The notes: generated from the letters alone by a model not told the origin. A DNA stretch of 64,000 bases from Azolla pinnata (GCA_037176905.1 JBBBWG010006335.1:1-64000), one strand, 5' to 3'. Positions 35,741 through 48,680 are shown, counted from the first letter of the stretch. Numbers and translations are program-made.

Positions 35741-37737
35741 ATCGATATATTAGGTTAACTCAAAATTTCAAATTTGACATCGATAATTGTGCAAACACCC
35801 TTTTCCAATTCTGATGAGCAATGGGACATTGTGAGAAAGGATAAATACTATCTTTTACTTTCACACTGCAAAAGAAGTAATAACTTAAATATATTTAGTC
35901 TTTGTCTTTTTAGAATAAATTGTAAAAGGTAAACCCCCCAATCTAGACTTGCCAAATAAAGACCTTTCCTAATAGTGACTATTTAGATGGCCAAGTATAT
36001 ATTAATAATTGTGATAATACATGATCAGATTTTTTTATCTTCCACATTCTTTTTCTTTCCTTGGATGCTATCCATTGAGAAGATTCAATAGAGTAATGGT
36101 ACAAAATACTAGTGAGAAATACACAAAAGGACACTCTATTACATGAAAATTATACAAGATTCGACCATTGTCACAACAAGCTTTATACCCCTTGGCATTT
36201 CTCTCGAAATGTTACCCTTTCGTGTCGTATCATGACACTATAGATATTGTCATTGTCCATTTGATAATATACAACGATATTTGTGTCTATTCTTTCTCTC
36301 TCTCTCTCTCTCTCTCTCCTTCTCTCTCTCGCCACAAATCACACATGTTGAGCTTGTTCGTTAGCAATAAGTAGAATAGAATTACCTCATGATTAGTTAT
36401 GATTATGTTATAACAAGAAGCAAACCCTATAGGTCAATTAAGATTAAAGACCCACACAATGAATTCTATATAAATACAAATCCCCTAGGGGTCACTTATA
36501 TAAAGACAACCGAGTGAAAGCAACAAATTCGAGTTATCTGCATTACATTTCTTACTCTTATTTATGGGTTTGGTGCCTTATGTGTCATGCATTAAGAATG
36601 CATAAATTTTGTTATTTAGATGAGCTAGAAAGAGGGTAAGAGATAAAAGATGAATAATGAGAACTAGGCATTTTGCTTGATCACGACACTTTGGACTATC
36701 AACGATAATGTACTATCATCATAGATTATGTAAATGTAACAACACCAATAATGGGAAGAGTATGGGTTTTGGTTCTAGAAATCCGTGGTATGCGAAGAAC
36801 ATAGTTTGTGAGGGAGAGACTTCCAAGTGGTATGAGTCAGACAAAGATGCTTTCCATCATAGTTATTTGTAACTAAGCACTTTTGATCAAACTTCCTTTG
36901 ATAAATTAATTAAAGTTTGCAACCTTTCCATCGTGCGGATCACCCATTTGGCTTTGTTTCGTTCTTGTTTAAACAAAATATCCGATCTCCTGATTTTGTT
37001 CTCAGCCTATGTGTACATGGTGCTCGTGGAATTAGAGCACACGCAAAAGAGCAGATGAGATACTTTGTTCTGGACTCCAGCTCTGCTCACGCTTCAAACT
37101 ATGTTATGCCAAATCAACGCGAACAAATCGAGATTCGATGGGAATTATTGGCCCCTCGTTGAGCAACAATACAAGGAGGCATTTAGCGCCATAATCTCTA
37201 TAAGATTGGTTCGCTAGGTTGTGCCCTATCCAATGCTCTGATGCCCCAAGCATCAAATGTTCCTAGGTGTAAATTCTCAAGGGAAAGAAAGAGGGAGTGC
37301 AAGGGAGAGAATTGACAAAGTGATCGCAGTGGGGCAAAGTCTTTAACCTCTAGTTAGTCGCTAAAAGCAATCGTGGGTAAGGGCCACTTCCAGAACTCTC
37401 CCAAGCTTAATGGGTTACGACATTCTCAGAAAGAGTGGAATAATCTCTCTTGCATAAGACGATGTCGTAAGATCAAACTGTTCTGGAAAGCGCAATGTTT
37501 GGATTTTTTTTGTTCATGTCCACACTTCTTAAAAATCTCTGGTTTTTCAAAACCCTGGTTTTATCAGAGGACATTCCGAATGGAATGCGCGAATCTTTCT
37601 GTTGCGATCAACAAAACCTGTGATTAGAGACAACTCTACTCGTACTAATTGCATTCAAGTAGCAATACGGTCAACCAACTCCCGGTTGGATGTGAAAAAA
37701 CTCGAGGGAAAAACTTCTGCACCGTTCACATAGTCCA
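35741..37737. other. Intergenic, no supported gene
   Basis: AT-rich sequence. A CT repeat lies at 36291-36330. A TATA-like CTATATAAATA lies near 36467, followed by sequence that could be an old LTR leader, but no LTR ends were found. A short open frame at 36917-37162 resembles nothing I know. Confidence 0.5.
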
Positions 37738-37896
37738 TGATGGGGTTTAGGGTTCAGCGTTTAGGGTTTAAGGTTTAGGGTTTAGGGTTTAGGGTTTAGG
37801 GTTTAGGGTTTAAGGTTTAGGGTTTAGGGTTTAGGGTTTAGGGTTTAGGGTTTAGGGTTTGGGGTTCAGGGTTTAGGGTTTAAGGTTTAGGGTTAA
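37738..37896 (+). repeat. Interstitial telomere repeat (TTTAGGG) upstream of the HMA gene
   Basis: About 20 heptamers, mostly perfect GTTTAGG with a few TTTAAGG or TTTGGGG variants. Single units continue to about 37970. It lies about 400 bp above the HMA ATG at 38302, within promoter distance. Confidence 0.95.
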
Positions 37897-38199
37897 ACTT
37901 GACAGAAGTGATCTGATTCTTCTGATTAGGGTTTTGTAAGGGCATTGAATTAGGGTTTATTTAGGGTTTCAGAGTAAGAACCATTTTCTTCTTCTGAAAG
38001 AAAGGACTGTAACGCCTCCGAGAATCCATGGCGGTAGGTAGCTCGCAGGTGCGAGCGAGAGAGACAGAGAGAGCGCCTTGCAGGAGCACACGCGGACAGC
38101 ACCCGTGCAGAAGCTCCTATACAATATGATCTTGGAGAGAGAGCGCCCAACCTGCGATCCGAGTGCGATCCTTGTGATCACTTTCGTGGAGCACCCAGA

Positions 38200-38300
38200 A
38201 GACAGGAAGACGAAGACGAAGACGATGAAGAAGAAGAAGAAGAAGAAGAAGAAAGAAGAAAGAAAGAAAGGAAAGGGAAGGGAAGGAAAGGAAAGGGCAG
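38200..38300 (+). repeat. GAA/GGAAA purine tract in the HMA leader
   Basis: GAC/GAA triplets followed by GGAAA units directly before the first HMA ATG. Probably transcribed 5' UTR; purine-rich leaders are common in plants. Confidence 0.7.
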
Positions 38301-38301
38301 G

Positions 38302-41300
38302 ATGAAGGAAGATGAGCTGTGGAAGCGGCGGACAAGACGATGCTTAGGATTGGATGTGGAATCTGCCCTCGGGTAAGTGCGCATCTCCCCTTTCCGTTCG
38401 GAATTTGTTATTCCTCTGATTGTTTGTTTCCGTGTGCTGCTAATGGATTCTGGAATATGCTAGTGGGCCCCCTCCATATCCTCCTGATCCTCTCGCCCTT
38501 CCCCTTTCCCTGCAACTCTTTACAGAAAACGGTCTCCTGCATCCGATATAATGGGATCTCCCATCCTTTGTCTCCCTCTCAGATCCCCATGGAAGGTTGC
38601 GGAGCTCGATCCGTTGTCTATCTCATGGAGGCATGAACTTTTTCTTCCATCTTCAAAGTCCACAATTTGGAAGCGTTCAGGTCACTTCTCTCCCTCTCTC
38701 CCTCCCTTTCTCTCTTTCTCTCTCTGCCAAGGGACATGATTGTAGTTGATATATGTACTAATGCTTTTCCCTGTATATGCATGTATGTGTTCCTCTATGT
38801 ATCTACTTCTTATGCTTGAGCGTGGCATTGAGTGGATGTGTTGTGCTTCATTTTTATGCATGTTGTATGATTAGACATGTATTTGGAGTTCGTTTTATGA
38901 ATGTGGTGCTACCATTTGTTTGTGCCAGCTAATTTGATGGAGGAGTTCGTATCTATATATTGGTAGAGTTAAAAATCAGTGAAGAATGATTCGTATCTGT
39001 GTACACTTGTACATAGTTTGAATCCCACCCCTCGACGATGTTATCCTTGCGATAGCCGATTTCTGAAATTGAGCTGGTTCATGTGATTATACTGTGGAAT
39101 AATATACAGAAATTGTATGCATTGTCTGGTAATCATGCGCAGTTTCGAGCGGATCATCATCAAGGAAATGGCAGATCATTCATGTTCAAGGGGCTGTAGT
39201 CACGCCTATGTAGATGATTCGGATCCTAGGGCTCAGCCTGGAGTGTTGCAAGTGCAAATCGACAACAGGAGCATCAGAGCTAAGAAGGCTGAAAAGACAA
39301 CCTTAGATGTTGCTGGGATTTGCTGTCCCTCAGAGGTCCCACTGATAAGGAAACTCATTGAACCTCTACCTGGAGTTCACAAGGTGTTGGTTAATGTTAC
39401 CGGCAAAACTGTAACAGTTCACCATGATTCAGCATTAACATCATCATCGTATCTGGGTATAAAAGCTACTCCTTCACCCACCATACTTTAGTTCGTTGCT
39501 CCAAAACAAATACTGAAATACACCTATGTTCTTCGAATTCCCCCTTTTGTAGTAAAAACCTCACAGTACTCTGTTGAGAAGTTATGAGTGCTTGTGTTTT
39601 CCCAGTGATTTATGTATTACCATCTTATTCTGAGGATGAATATTTGATGCAGTGAAAGTCCTCAATGATGCAAAGCTTGAAGCTAGCATACACAACAGAG
39701 GAGAATGGAAGGCGACCCACAAATGGCCTAGTCCATACACAATTGTGTGTGGGTTTATTGTATCTCTCACGTTCTTTCAGTACGTTTATAGCCCATTGCG
39801 ATGGGCTGGTTTGGGTGCTGTTGCTGTTGGATCACCACCTATTATAATTCGGGCATTTGTGTCACTGAGGCGATGCATATTAGACATCAATGTTCTGTTG
39901 ATAATAGCAGGTTAGAGAGCTTTTCTACAGTGCCTTTTATGTTAAGAGGAAATTGATGACATGAATAAGGAGTTCCGAATCTTGCTGTCATTCTGCAGTG
40001 TCAGGTGCAATTGGTTTGGGAGATTACTTAGAAGCAGGATCGATTGTATTCCTTTTCACTCTAGCCGACTGGTTGGAATCAAGATCGAGTGATAAGGTAG
40101 GGATTTTGGGATATGGGAATTCAGATTGAAGAATAGTTTATCAAATTCACTTTCAGATATTGATCTTTTGTTGTCTTAACCTAAGGTCTTGATATATGTG
40201 TGCAGGCACGAATGGCATTGGCATCAGTTGCAAACCTGGCACCTCAGTATGCGTTTCTTGCTGATGACGGACGAAAAGTTCCAGTGGCTGAAGTTATTGT
40301 GGGAACTAGAATCACAGTAAAAGCAGGAGACCTGGTGCCTATTGATGGCTCTGTGGTGTCTGGAAAGAGCACTGTAGATGAAAGCAGTTTAACCGGTGAG
40401 CCACTCCCTGTAGAAAAGATGACAGGAGCCACTGTTTGGGCTGGAACACTGAACTTAACAGGTGTGTTACTATATTTTCACAGCTCAATGTATTGTAAGT
40501 TAATCTGAGCTATAGAGCTTTTATATTTGTTATCTTTCGTGTAGTCCCAGTTAAAGAGCATAATAGTTTCTGGATGTGATCAGGGTATCTCTGTATAGAG
40601 ACAACTGCCCTGGCTGAAGATTCTGCAGTAGCTAGGATGATAAGGTTGGTTGAAGAAGCCCAGACACAACGCTCACACATTGAGCAATTGGTTGAGAAGT
40701 TTGCAAAATACTACACACCAGGTAAAACGTTTTTCATAAATACAGTGATCTCATGTATATTGTTGTGGGAAAACTTTTAAATAGCTGATCTGTATTATTC
40801 AATCTTCTGCAGTTATTCTAATTCTTGCTATAGTAACTGCCACCGTGCCTTTCGCTCTGCATGTGCACAATGCTCAGCATTGGTTATACCTCGCTCTTGT
40901 CCTCCTTGTAGCGGCATGCCCCTGTGCATTGGTCATATCTACTCCAGTCACAACTACTTGTGCAATAGCTCAGGCTGCTCGCATCGGGCTTGTTGTAAAA
41001 GGTGGGGATTCATTAGAGGCTCTTGGAAAGCTAAAGATGATTGCGATGGATAAAACTGGGACCCTAACTGAAGGCCACTTCCGAGTCAAAGAGGTGTGCC
41101 TTTTAAACAGGGATGTTGACTTATTGGAGCTTCTTTACTGGTATGGAAAACATCAGAGGAAGGAGATCACAAACAACCGCTTTTGTGCGAGACCATGCTG
41201 ATGCTTCTCATTGTATTCTATATATGCAGGATTGCTTGCATTGAAAACAAGGCAAGCCATCCGATGGCATCATCGTTTGTCGCATATGCAAAGATGCATG

Positions 41301-44300
41301 GCATTGTGCCATCGGGCGAGGTTAATGATTTTGAAGTTCTTGCTGGAGAAGGTGTGACTGGTGTCCTTGATGGCCATGTAATTCACATTGGGAATGAGCG
41401 TTTGGCAAAACGGCTTCGCTGGACTGAATGTAAGTCTGATGAGATATGAATGTGTGAGTGAGATGGCACATAATTAAGGAAAAATCAACTATGCATATGG
41501 AAAATTCCAAATCGTATTCAGCATGTTTAAAGTGTTGTGGCTTTTTTATTTCAAGGATAATCGAGTAGGTCAGGATTATATTTGTGAATATCGTCTTACT
41601 TATCATAAAAATTATATGATGGGTTCTCATTATGTGGTGTATTTCTATCAGCCAATCCTGGAGTATTGGAAACTTGGAAGCTTGAAGGTTGGACTATCAC
41701 TTGGGTTGGTGTAGGTGAACAGCTTCAAGCTGTGTTATGCGCTGGTGACCATCTGCGGTCAGAAGCTAAGGAAGCTGTTAATGCTTTAAGGGTAAACCTC
41801 GAAATGCAGAAGTTCTCTGATCTATTGTTGGGGCCAGATAAACTAATTGACCACAGTTCAATTAATATCTCTTTTCCTTGATGCTTGTAGAAAATTGGCA
41901 TCCAGATCACAATGTTGACTGGTGACTGTCAAGCAGCAGCAGACATTATACAGAAAAAGGTTGCTTTTTTGTTGTGTTATTGTGTGGACTTCTCTCTTCC
42001 ATGCAAAGGATTATGAAAACATTGTTTTGCGTCTGATACAGGTAGGTGATATCAACGTGCATGCTCAATTGCTCCCTGAAGACAAAGTAACGATATTGAA
42101 GCAACTAAAAACGGTGGGTCTAACTGGGATGGTGGGTGATGGAACAAATGATGCACCAGCCCTGGCCGCTGCTGATGTTGGTATTGCCATGGGTGTTGCT
42201 GGTTCAGCTATTGCCATGGAAGCTGCAGATATTTCTCTTATGACGAATGATCTCCGACAGCTTCCCAAGGCTGTGAAGCTCGGGCGCAGAGCTTTTCGAA
42301 AGATCATTCAAAACATAATTCTATCGCTTCTAACGAAGACTCTGATCATTATCCTCGCTGTGCTGGGATATGCGTCTCTCTGGGCTGCTGTTCTTGCTGA
42401 TGTCGGCACTTGTTTGCTTGTCATTTTCAACAGCATGCTTCTATTGGAGAGGCAGAAAGGTAAACATGAAAGCCATGGTGGCAACAAAGCAAGCAAGCAT
42501 CATCATAGCCATTGTGCTCATGGAGAAAGCCATCATGATCATCAGCATAGCCATTGTGCTCATGGAGAAAGCCATCATGATCATCAGCATAGCCATTGTG
42601 AGCATAAAGCAAGCGGGCATAATCAATATAACCCGGGTGGTCGCAAGGAATGCAAGCATGATCCTCAGTATGATCCCGAGGAACAGAAGCATGGGTGTCA
42701 TCACCATGAAGAGAGCATTCATGATGATGATCATAGCCATGATGAGCATAAACAAAACAATCATGAATATTGGCATGGTCAGGAAGAATGGAATCATTAT
42801 CCTCTTTGTGGCCCTGGAAATCCTAAAGAAAGAAAGCATGGATGTCATCATCATAACCATGAGGAAAACAAGCAGCACCATCACCACCATTATGATCGTA
42901 AAGAAAGCAAGCATGATCGGAGTCATGGAGACAATCAAGACGGTAATCATGAAGATACGAAGGATGTTTGTCAGCAGAGCTATAGTAATCATGAAGATAC
43001 GAAGGATGTTTGCCAGCATAGCAACAGTAATCATGAAGACAAACATGATGATCATCATGAACATTATGAGCACAAAGAAGACAGTCACGATCATCACCAT
43101 AGCAATTGTGAAGACAGAGAAAGAGAGCATAATCAGAGCCATGGAGCTAATGAAGACTGCAGGCATAATCTTCAGCATAGCCATGGTGATCATGAAGCAA
43201 CCGAGGATGATTATCATCGTCCTTGCCATGGCAGTCATAAAGGGAGCAACTATGAAGAATGGAGGCTACCTGTTCATGAAGAAGGAAAGCATGATGGCGA
43301 TTATCATAGCCACTGCGAATATGAAGAAAGCAATGAGGATGACCATCGTCACTTTCATGGCCATCATGGTCATGATCATACACATTGTGATCATGGAGAG
43401 AGCATGCATGATTGTCTTCATAGCCAGTGTGATTCTGAAGAAAGCAATCATCATCATAACCATCATGGTCATCGCCACGATGAAGAATGCGAACATGTTG
43501 ATGATGACGATAGACAGCATGGTTACAAAGAAAGCAAGCATGCTAGGCAAAGCCTTTGCCATCATAGTCATCACCATGGCGGTTGTGATCTCAAGGAAAG
43601 TGAACAGGAGCTTCTTCATAGGTGTGAGGTGCATGGAGAATGTAAGCATTACCAGCATGGTAAGTTGGAAGCAGGCAACCATAAGGGTCCTACAGCCAAA
43701 AAGTATACCGATCATCATTATCGACGCTGTGATCAGGAAGAAGGCGAACCTGATCATCATAGTCATTGTGACCACAGGGAAAGCAAGGACGATGAAGATG
43801 ATAAGCATTGTGAAGACCAGCATTACCATTCGGAACACAAGGAAGGCAAGCATAATGATGCTGACAGTTCGATAGAAAGAAAACATGTTCATGCCCACCA
43901 CAGGCATGGGTGTCACGGAACATTCAAGCATCACCATGGGCATCATGAAGCAAGCAAGCATGGTCATCAATACCATAGCCATGACAATCATGGGGAATGC
44001 AGGCATGACGAAAATCTTAGCCATGGGGAACACAAAGAATGCGATCATCAAGTAAGCAAATGTGATAAGAATCATCATCATAGCTATCATGGTCAGGAAT
44101 CAAGCAAGCATGATTCAAGTCATTGCCATGATGATCACCGGCAATGTGGGAGAGCAAAGTCATGGTTTCGGCCTGCTCTGTGCCCATGGAAGCCGTATTT
44201 GAGGGAGTCAACGGATGGTCAGAAAGGTTGTAAAGGTGAGACTGAAGGAAATGACACAGCGTGTGCTGTCTGCTGTGAATTTGCCAATCGAGGCACATCA

Positions 44301-44495
44301 AATAAGAAGAAAGCACATAATCTATGTTTCCACACACCCAAGAGAGTTGCTTCATTTACTGAAGAGGACGTGTTCATACAGAATTCGAGCCTGAGGAGTT
44401 CCACCACACAAGGTCTGTGTAAGGATAGAGATGAATATTTATGCGCCATGTATTGTTGCGAGGCTGTCCCTCACCCTGAAGTGACAAATAGATGA
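38302..44495 (+). CDS. HMA2: Zn/Cd-exporting P1B-type ATPase (HMA2/4 type) with giant His-rich tail
   Basis: ATP-driven pump predicted to move Zn2+ and Cd2+ out of the cytosol. Exons: 38302-38372, 39143-39456, 39653-39910, 39999-40096, 40206-40461, 40584-40721, 40813-41140, 41230-41429, 41652-41791, 41891-41959, 42042-44495. The frame is open across all junctions, giving 1441 residues from 38302 or 1409 from the Met at 39168, which is closer to the family N-terminus. Counting from the latter: GICCPSE at 50-56 (HMA2/3/4-type metal site), TGEP at 278-281, CPC at 382-384, DKTGT at 426-430, SHP with His466, TGD in exon 10, and GDGTND at 624-629. From about 729 to 1409 runs a cytosolic tail of His, Glu, Lys, Asp and Ser with Cys dotted through (HSHCAHGESHHD repeats), ending in Cys-pair motifs CAVCCEF and CAMYCCEA. 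Arabidopsis HMA4 has a shorter tail of this kind. The catalytic core looks complete. Confidence 0.92.
42495..44150 (+). repeat. Coding repeat region of the HMA His-rich tail
   Basis: Degenerate repeats of CATCATGATCA and CATAGCCATTG type inside exon 11. A 48-bp unit is nearly perfectly duplicated at about 42501-42596. The skewed composition keeps other frames open as well, including a 501-codon Ile/Met-rich frame at 42370-43875, which I treat as non-coding. Confidence 0.85.
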
Positions 44496-46052
44496 GTTAG
44501 ATGAAGCCTACCTGAAAGTTGATCATTTTGGGAACAATCTACACTTTCACAATTGGTGATTGATTGATGGAAGAACAATGCCGACAATACAGATTGGTGC
44601 TCTCAAAGTAAAACACTTGACATCAGATTTGCTGCTCCACGAGTTATTAATACTAGCTTAGGCATATTGGTTTGCTGCTTGCATTGGGATTGCGATTCAT
44701 ATCCCTTATAAAAACTTTACTTTGAATATTAGTATGATATTTGGGTAATTATCCTCTGCTGTTTGGAGAACGCAAGCTATGCGTATGCATTCTGTAATTT
44801 TATGTAATTTCAACAGTTGATACATGGTAATAAACTAAACGCTGGAGAACTTAATGGTTTTTAGATGCTAGAGAGAGCAAATAATGTTCATGCAACAGGT
44901 GAGTAGGCCAGATGCTACACAACTTAAGTGGGAGCAATGAGTAGTTTTACGTCAAACCTTCATAAGAAGAATTAGGTTCAAAGGCTATTTCTTAGGTATG
45001 CAAGTGGAAACCAGTTTGGGTATATGGTAGGATTGACATCAGATATTGCTGGTGCTTTGGTAGCAGGACTGTTGACTTTCAATCATTTTGCCAGTTTCAC
45101 TACCAGATCGATTGTGAAATACATCATAACATCGGATGTTAGTAGTTCAGAATGATTGAAAGACCGGATAATTCGTTCACATATTTGATGGCAAAATCCG
45201 TCACAGTGGGTCTAGAATCCGATTGTAGAGGATTGCAAATGTCTGCTCGCTGCTAATGAAAACCAAAACAAAAGGCATTTATTTGCTCAATGATTTAATT
45301 AAATGGACAAAAGGGTATCCTCAGAAGGAGAAATCGAGCATTTTCCATCGCTAAACGAGACCAAAACTGCATTTTTCATCAAAGGGAGGAGTAGAGCACT
45401 TTGCTACACCAGAACAAGCAGCTAGCAAGCTCCTCACGCTATGCTCGGCATATTTATGTAGCTGTAAGCAAGTACCGTTGCAACGAACTGTGTGCATACG
45501 CAATTGATCTCAGATCTGTTATCATGATGAAGATTTTTCCGCCATTCTGCCCTCCTACAGCTCTTGCGGAGAGTCGCAATTCAGCTACCATGACCATACC
45601 CACGAACAATTGCTCTTACCCAGGAGGAGGAGATTAGAAAGGCTTGTTGACCTGTGAAGAAACTGTAAAGAACTTCCATGCGCTTGCCTAGGAGTCGATC
45701 TAAAGCCATATTTGGGTAGCCAGAAACGGTCACAAAAGATTTCTGGCCTTTCTTGTGAAGAAACTAAGACCAAACGAGCTGCTGCATTCAAAGAGCATAC
45801 ATATCAAACAACACATAGAAAGGCAGTACAAACTCGGGAGAAACAGACGATAGATCTCTCTTTGGGAGGGGATGTCTGCGCTGTAAACAGAGAAAACAGA
45901 GGAGGATTCAGCCCTCCAGAAGACCATGGACATCCCTATGTCTGTGGCGTTTCCCGATTGAATGGAAACACGGAGAAATCCCACCAACCAAAATGACCAC
46001 ATTTGCCCCTCCGTGTAGCGCCAATGCCATTATAATCGAGCAGAGCACGGAA
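44496..46052. other. HMA 3' flank, no supported gene
   Basis: The first few hundred bases are probably the HMA 3' UTR. Short open frames at 45401-45637 and 45712-45996 have no recognisable domain. An AAC/AAG microsatellite lies at about 46085-46150, overlapping the candidate minus-strand frame next to it. Confidence 0.5.
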
Positions 46053-46352
46053 TCAAAACGCTCTGGATATTGGTAAATGACGCGGTCGATGTGAAGAAGA
46101 AGACGAAGAACAAGAACAAGAACAAGAACAAGAAGAACAAGAAGAAGCACACAGAATCAGAGAAGCAATCAGGAGAAAGAGAGAAGGAGAAGCAAACAGA
46201 GCAAGGTCACGGGCCATGGCAAACAGAGGGGATCCGTCGGAGCTACTCAGACAGCCAAGGGTTGTGTCGACAAGATGGGTTAAAACCCATTTCAGAAACT
46301 CTAGTCCGATATGTTCGCTTGATTTCATCATCGCAGCAAGACCCATCGCCAT
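46053..46352 (-). CDS. Hypothetical 99-residue protein, weak candidate
   Basis: Not a family I recognise. The frame starts at 46352 and has a helix-like N-terminus, a hydrophobic stretch (ALFASPSLFLLIASLIL) and then a Ser/Cys run encoded by a triplet microsatellite. Support is contextual: upstream on the minus strand are a TATATATTA about 55 bp before the ATG and a telo-box palindrome at 46428-46447. It could be exon 1 of a larger gene or chance. Confidence 0.25.
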   Translation of the reverse strand: MAMGLAAMMKSSEHIGLEFLKWVLTHLVDTTLGCLSSSDGSPLFAMARDLALFASPSLFLLIASLILCASSCSSCSCSCSCSSSSSSHRPRHLPISRAF

Positions 46353-46427
46353 AGCCAGAGGCAGAGCTTTCCTGCTCTCAGAGCTATTCTTCTTCTCTGT
46401 AATATATAGAGAGAGGCTTACTCTGAG

Positions 46428-46447
46428 AAACCCTAGCTACCTAGGGT
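46428..46447. promoter_or_regulatory. Palindromic telo-box pair
   Basis: AACCCTAG and CTAGGGTT form an inverted repeat with a four-base spacer. Single AAACCCTA telo-boxes are known plant promoter elements in housekeeping genes. Here the pair precedes a TATA-like TATATATTA on the minus strand. No function is shown. Confidence 0.35.
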
Positions 46448-46507
46448 TGGAGAAAATTACATATGTAGCCTCCCATTTCTATATATCTCCTTTGAATGGC
46501 CCAATCT

Positions 46508-46925
46508 GATTCTTGAATGAATCAATGAATCAATGTATCCATGAATCAATGAATCCATGAATGGATGAATCAATAAATAAATGAATCAATGAATCAANNN
46601 NNNNNNNNNNNNNNNNNNNNNNNNNNNNNNNNNNNNNNNNNNNNNNNNNNNNNNNNNNNNNNNNNNNNNNNNNNNNNNNNNNNNNNNNNNNNNNNNNTGA
46701 ATGGATGAATCAATGAATCAATGAAACAATGAATCTATGAATGGATGAATCAATGAAACAATGAATCTATGAATCAATGAATCAATGAATGGATGAATCA
46801 ATGAATCAATGAAACAATGAATCTATGAATGGATGAATCAATGAAACAATGAATCTATGAATGAATGAATCAATGAATCAATGAATGGATGAATCAATGC
46901 ATCAATGAATCAATGAATCAATGAA
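46508..46925. repeat. TGAA/TCAA microsatellite with assembly gap
   Basis: ATGAATCA and ATGGATGAATCA units on both sides of a gap of exactly 100 N (46598-46697), the conventional placeholder for unknown length. The true repeat is probably longer than shown. Confidence 0.97.
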
Positions 46926-48680
46926 TGGCCCATTGAGTTTGTTGTAAGCATCGAACGTCACATTCGCAAGCTTCTGGTTTCGCAAAACACGAATGTAAGT
47001 TTGCAAACGTTTTGTGAACGTTATGTGTGGTGTTTTTTTTTTGAAGAAGAAGGAAATAATCGTTGATTTATTTATATTCCTAAAAATTTTAATTGTTTTT
47101 ATTAAATTTGCCATTTCTTCCAGTCTAGAAAACATGCTTTTCGTGATTTTATCCATCTCAAGTACTCGAATCATTCTCGATTGCGTTTATTTGCAGCTTG
47201 CCAAAAGTCAGGTTCGTTCTGGGGTTGTAAGTAATAATTGCAAGGTAGATGCTCTAAAATTTGTACTTTTGAGCTATACATGATTGGGTCACGATTATCT
47301 GTTAGTGTCTAGGTGGTGGTATACACGTTTCATAGCCAAACAACATTGGCTACAGCTCGAGTAATCTCAGGCCAGTTTGACAGCTAAGCCACCGAACTGC
47401 TAAGCCACTTAAAGCTTGTTTAACAACTCAATTTGAGCTCAATCTAAACTCTTCTTGATACCTTCAAGCAACATTCATCCTTACAAGTATTTTGTGGTGG
47501 TGGCTAGTGACACTAGAGAGAGAATGAGAGATTGAAACTCAATAGTATATTTACAAAAGTTGAAGGGGGGTATTTATGTTACAATCTTATTAAAACAAGT
47601 CGAAAAACAACACTTAGTTCAAATGGAATTTCTTCTTGCATATCATTGATTCAACATACTCTACTCCAATGGCTAGTTGTGATACCAAGCAATTTCGATA
47701 TATATTGTTGTAGCTTGTAACCTTTTTTCAATGATATCCTCGTGTTTTTCTACGCTAATGAGCTATGATACTTATGATTTTTTACCTAGATAGAGTATGA
47801 GAGAGAGAGAGAGAGTGTGTGTGTGTGTGTGAAATTTGGAATTTCAGCTAATGATTAGATTTCTAATCATGTGGATGCAACAAATTGAGATTGGTGGTAC
47901 AAATATGCAAGATAGTGGTGTAAATATGGTGCCAAAACCCTACATTTCCATAGAATTTATATTAACTTAATATAAAATATACAATATAAATGTTCATGTT
48001 ACATTAAATCCACTAACATATTTGAGATCTACTGATTACTAAAAGACTATGCATGCAATCATTTAATAGGAAAACTTAAGGGGAAAAATATAGTTATATT
48101 AAGGCAAAAATTTCTTATAATTAGAGATCAAGACAAGGAGCAACAACACATTGATCTAGTCATATATTTGATCAGATGTGTTAAACAATAATAGTATTTA
48201 AAACCATGACAGACCTCATGGCTTAGTAGTTTACATTGTAATAGACCATGGTATAACAATTAAGTTTATAAATTGAATAATATATTGAGCGATGTTAAAT
48301 GACAACCTTTTCTGTATGTACATTGGGTATCTAGAAACAAGCTAAATTAAAGTTTGGTCTCAAAACTAATATTTTAGAATTTTTGTATATAGTCCTTGGC
48401 ATTTGGAGGATCATTAAAGAAGAATATTGAAATTTTTTGTTCATAAATAATGGAGTGTTTCATGTGAAAGAATAAAATGAATTATTTCACATTAAAGAAT
48501 TTATCAGTGAATTATCAAGCAAACTCTTATCATACACTCTAATATAATATTGAAGGACTAGGTCGGCAACTAATTTTTTGACAATCATTTTGATATGAGA
48601 GCTTCAAAGAAATTATACGGATCTTGAATAAGAGTGTTTTAAGTAGGATTTTGAGATAAAGTGTGATGGCTTAGAGCACT
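46926..48680. other. AT-rich intergenic, nothing recognised
   Basis: No coding region supported. A GA/GT dinucleotide tract lies at about 47800-47831. Confidence 0.5.

Noticed and set aside
36430-36560. Solo LTR around a TATA-like box
   Set aside because: No TG...CA ends or flanking duplication found.
42370-43875. 501-codon Ile/Met-rich frame overlapping the HMA tail
   Set aside because: Shifted reading of CATCAT-type codons; the His-rich frame is continuous with the ATPase core.
45908-46150. Leu/Val-rich minus-strand frame
   Set aside because: Produced by the AAC/AAG microsatellite; no membrane protein pattern beyond the repeat.
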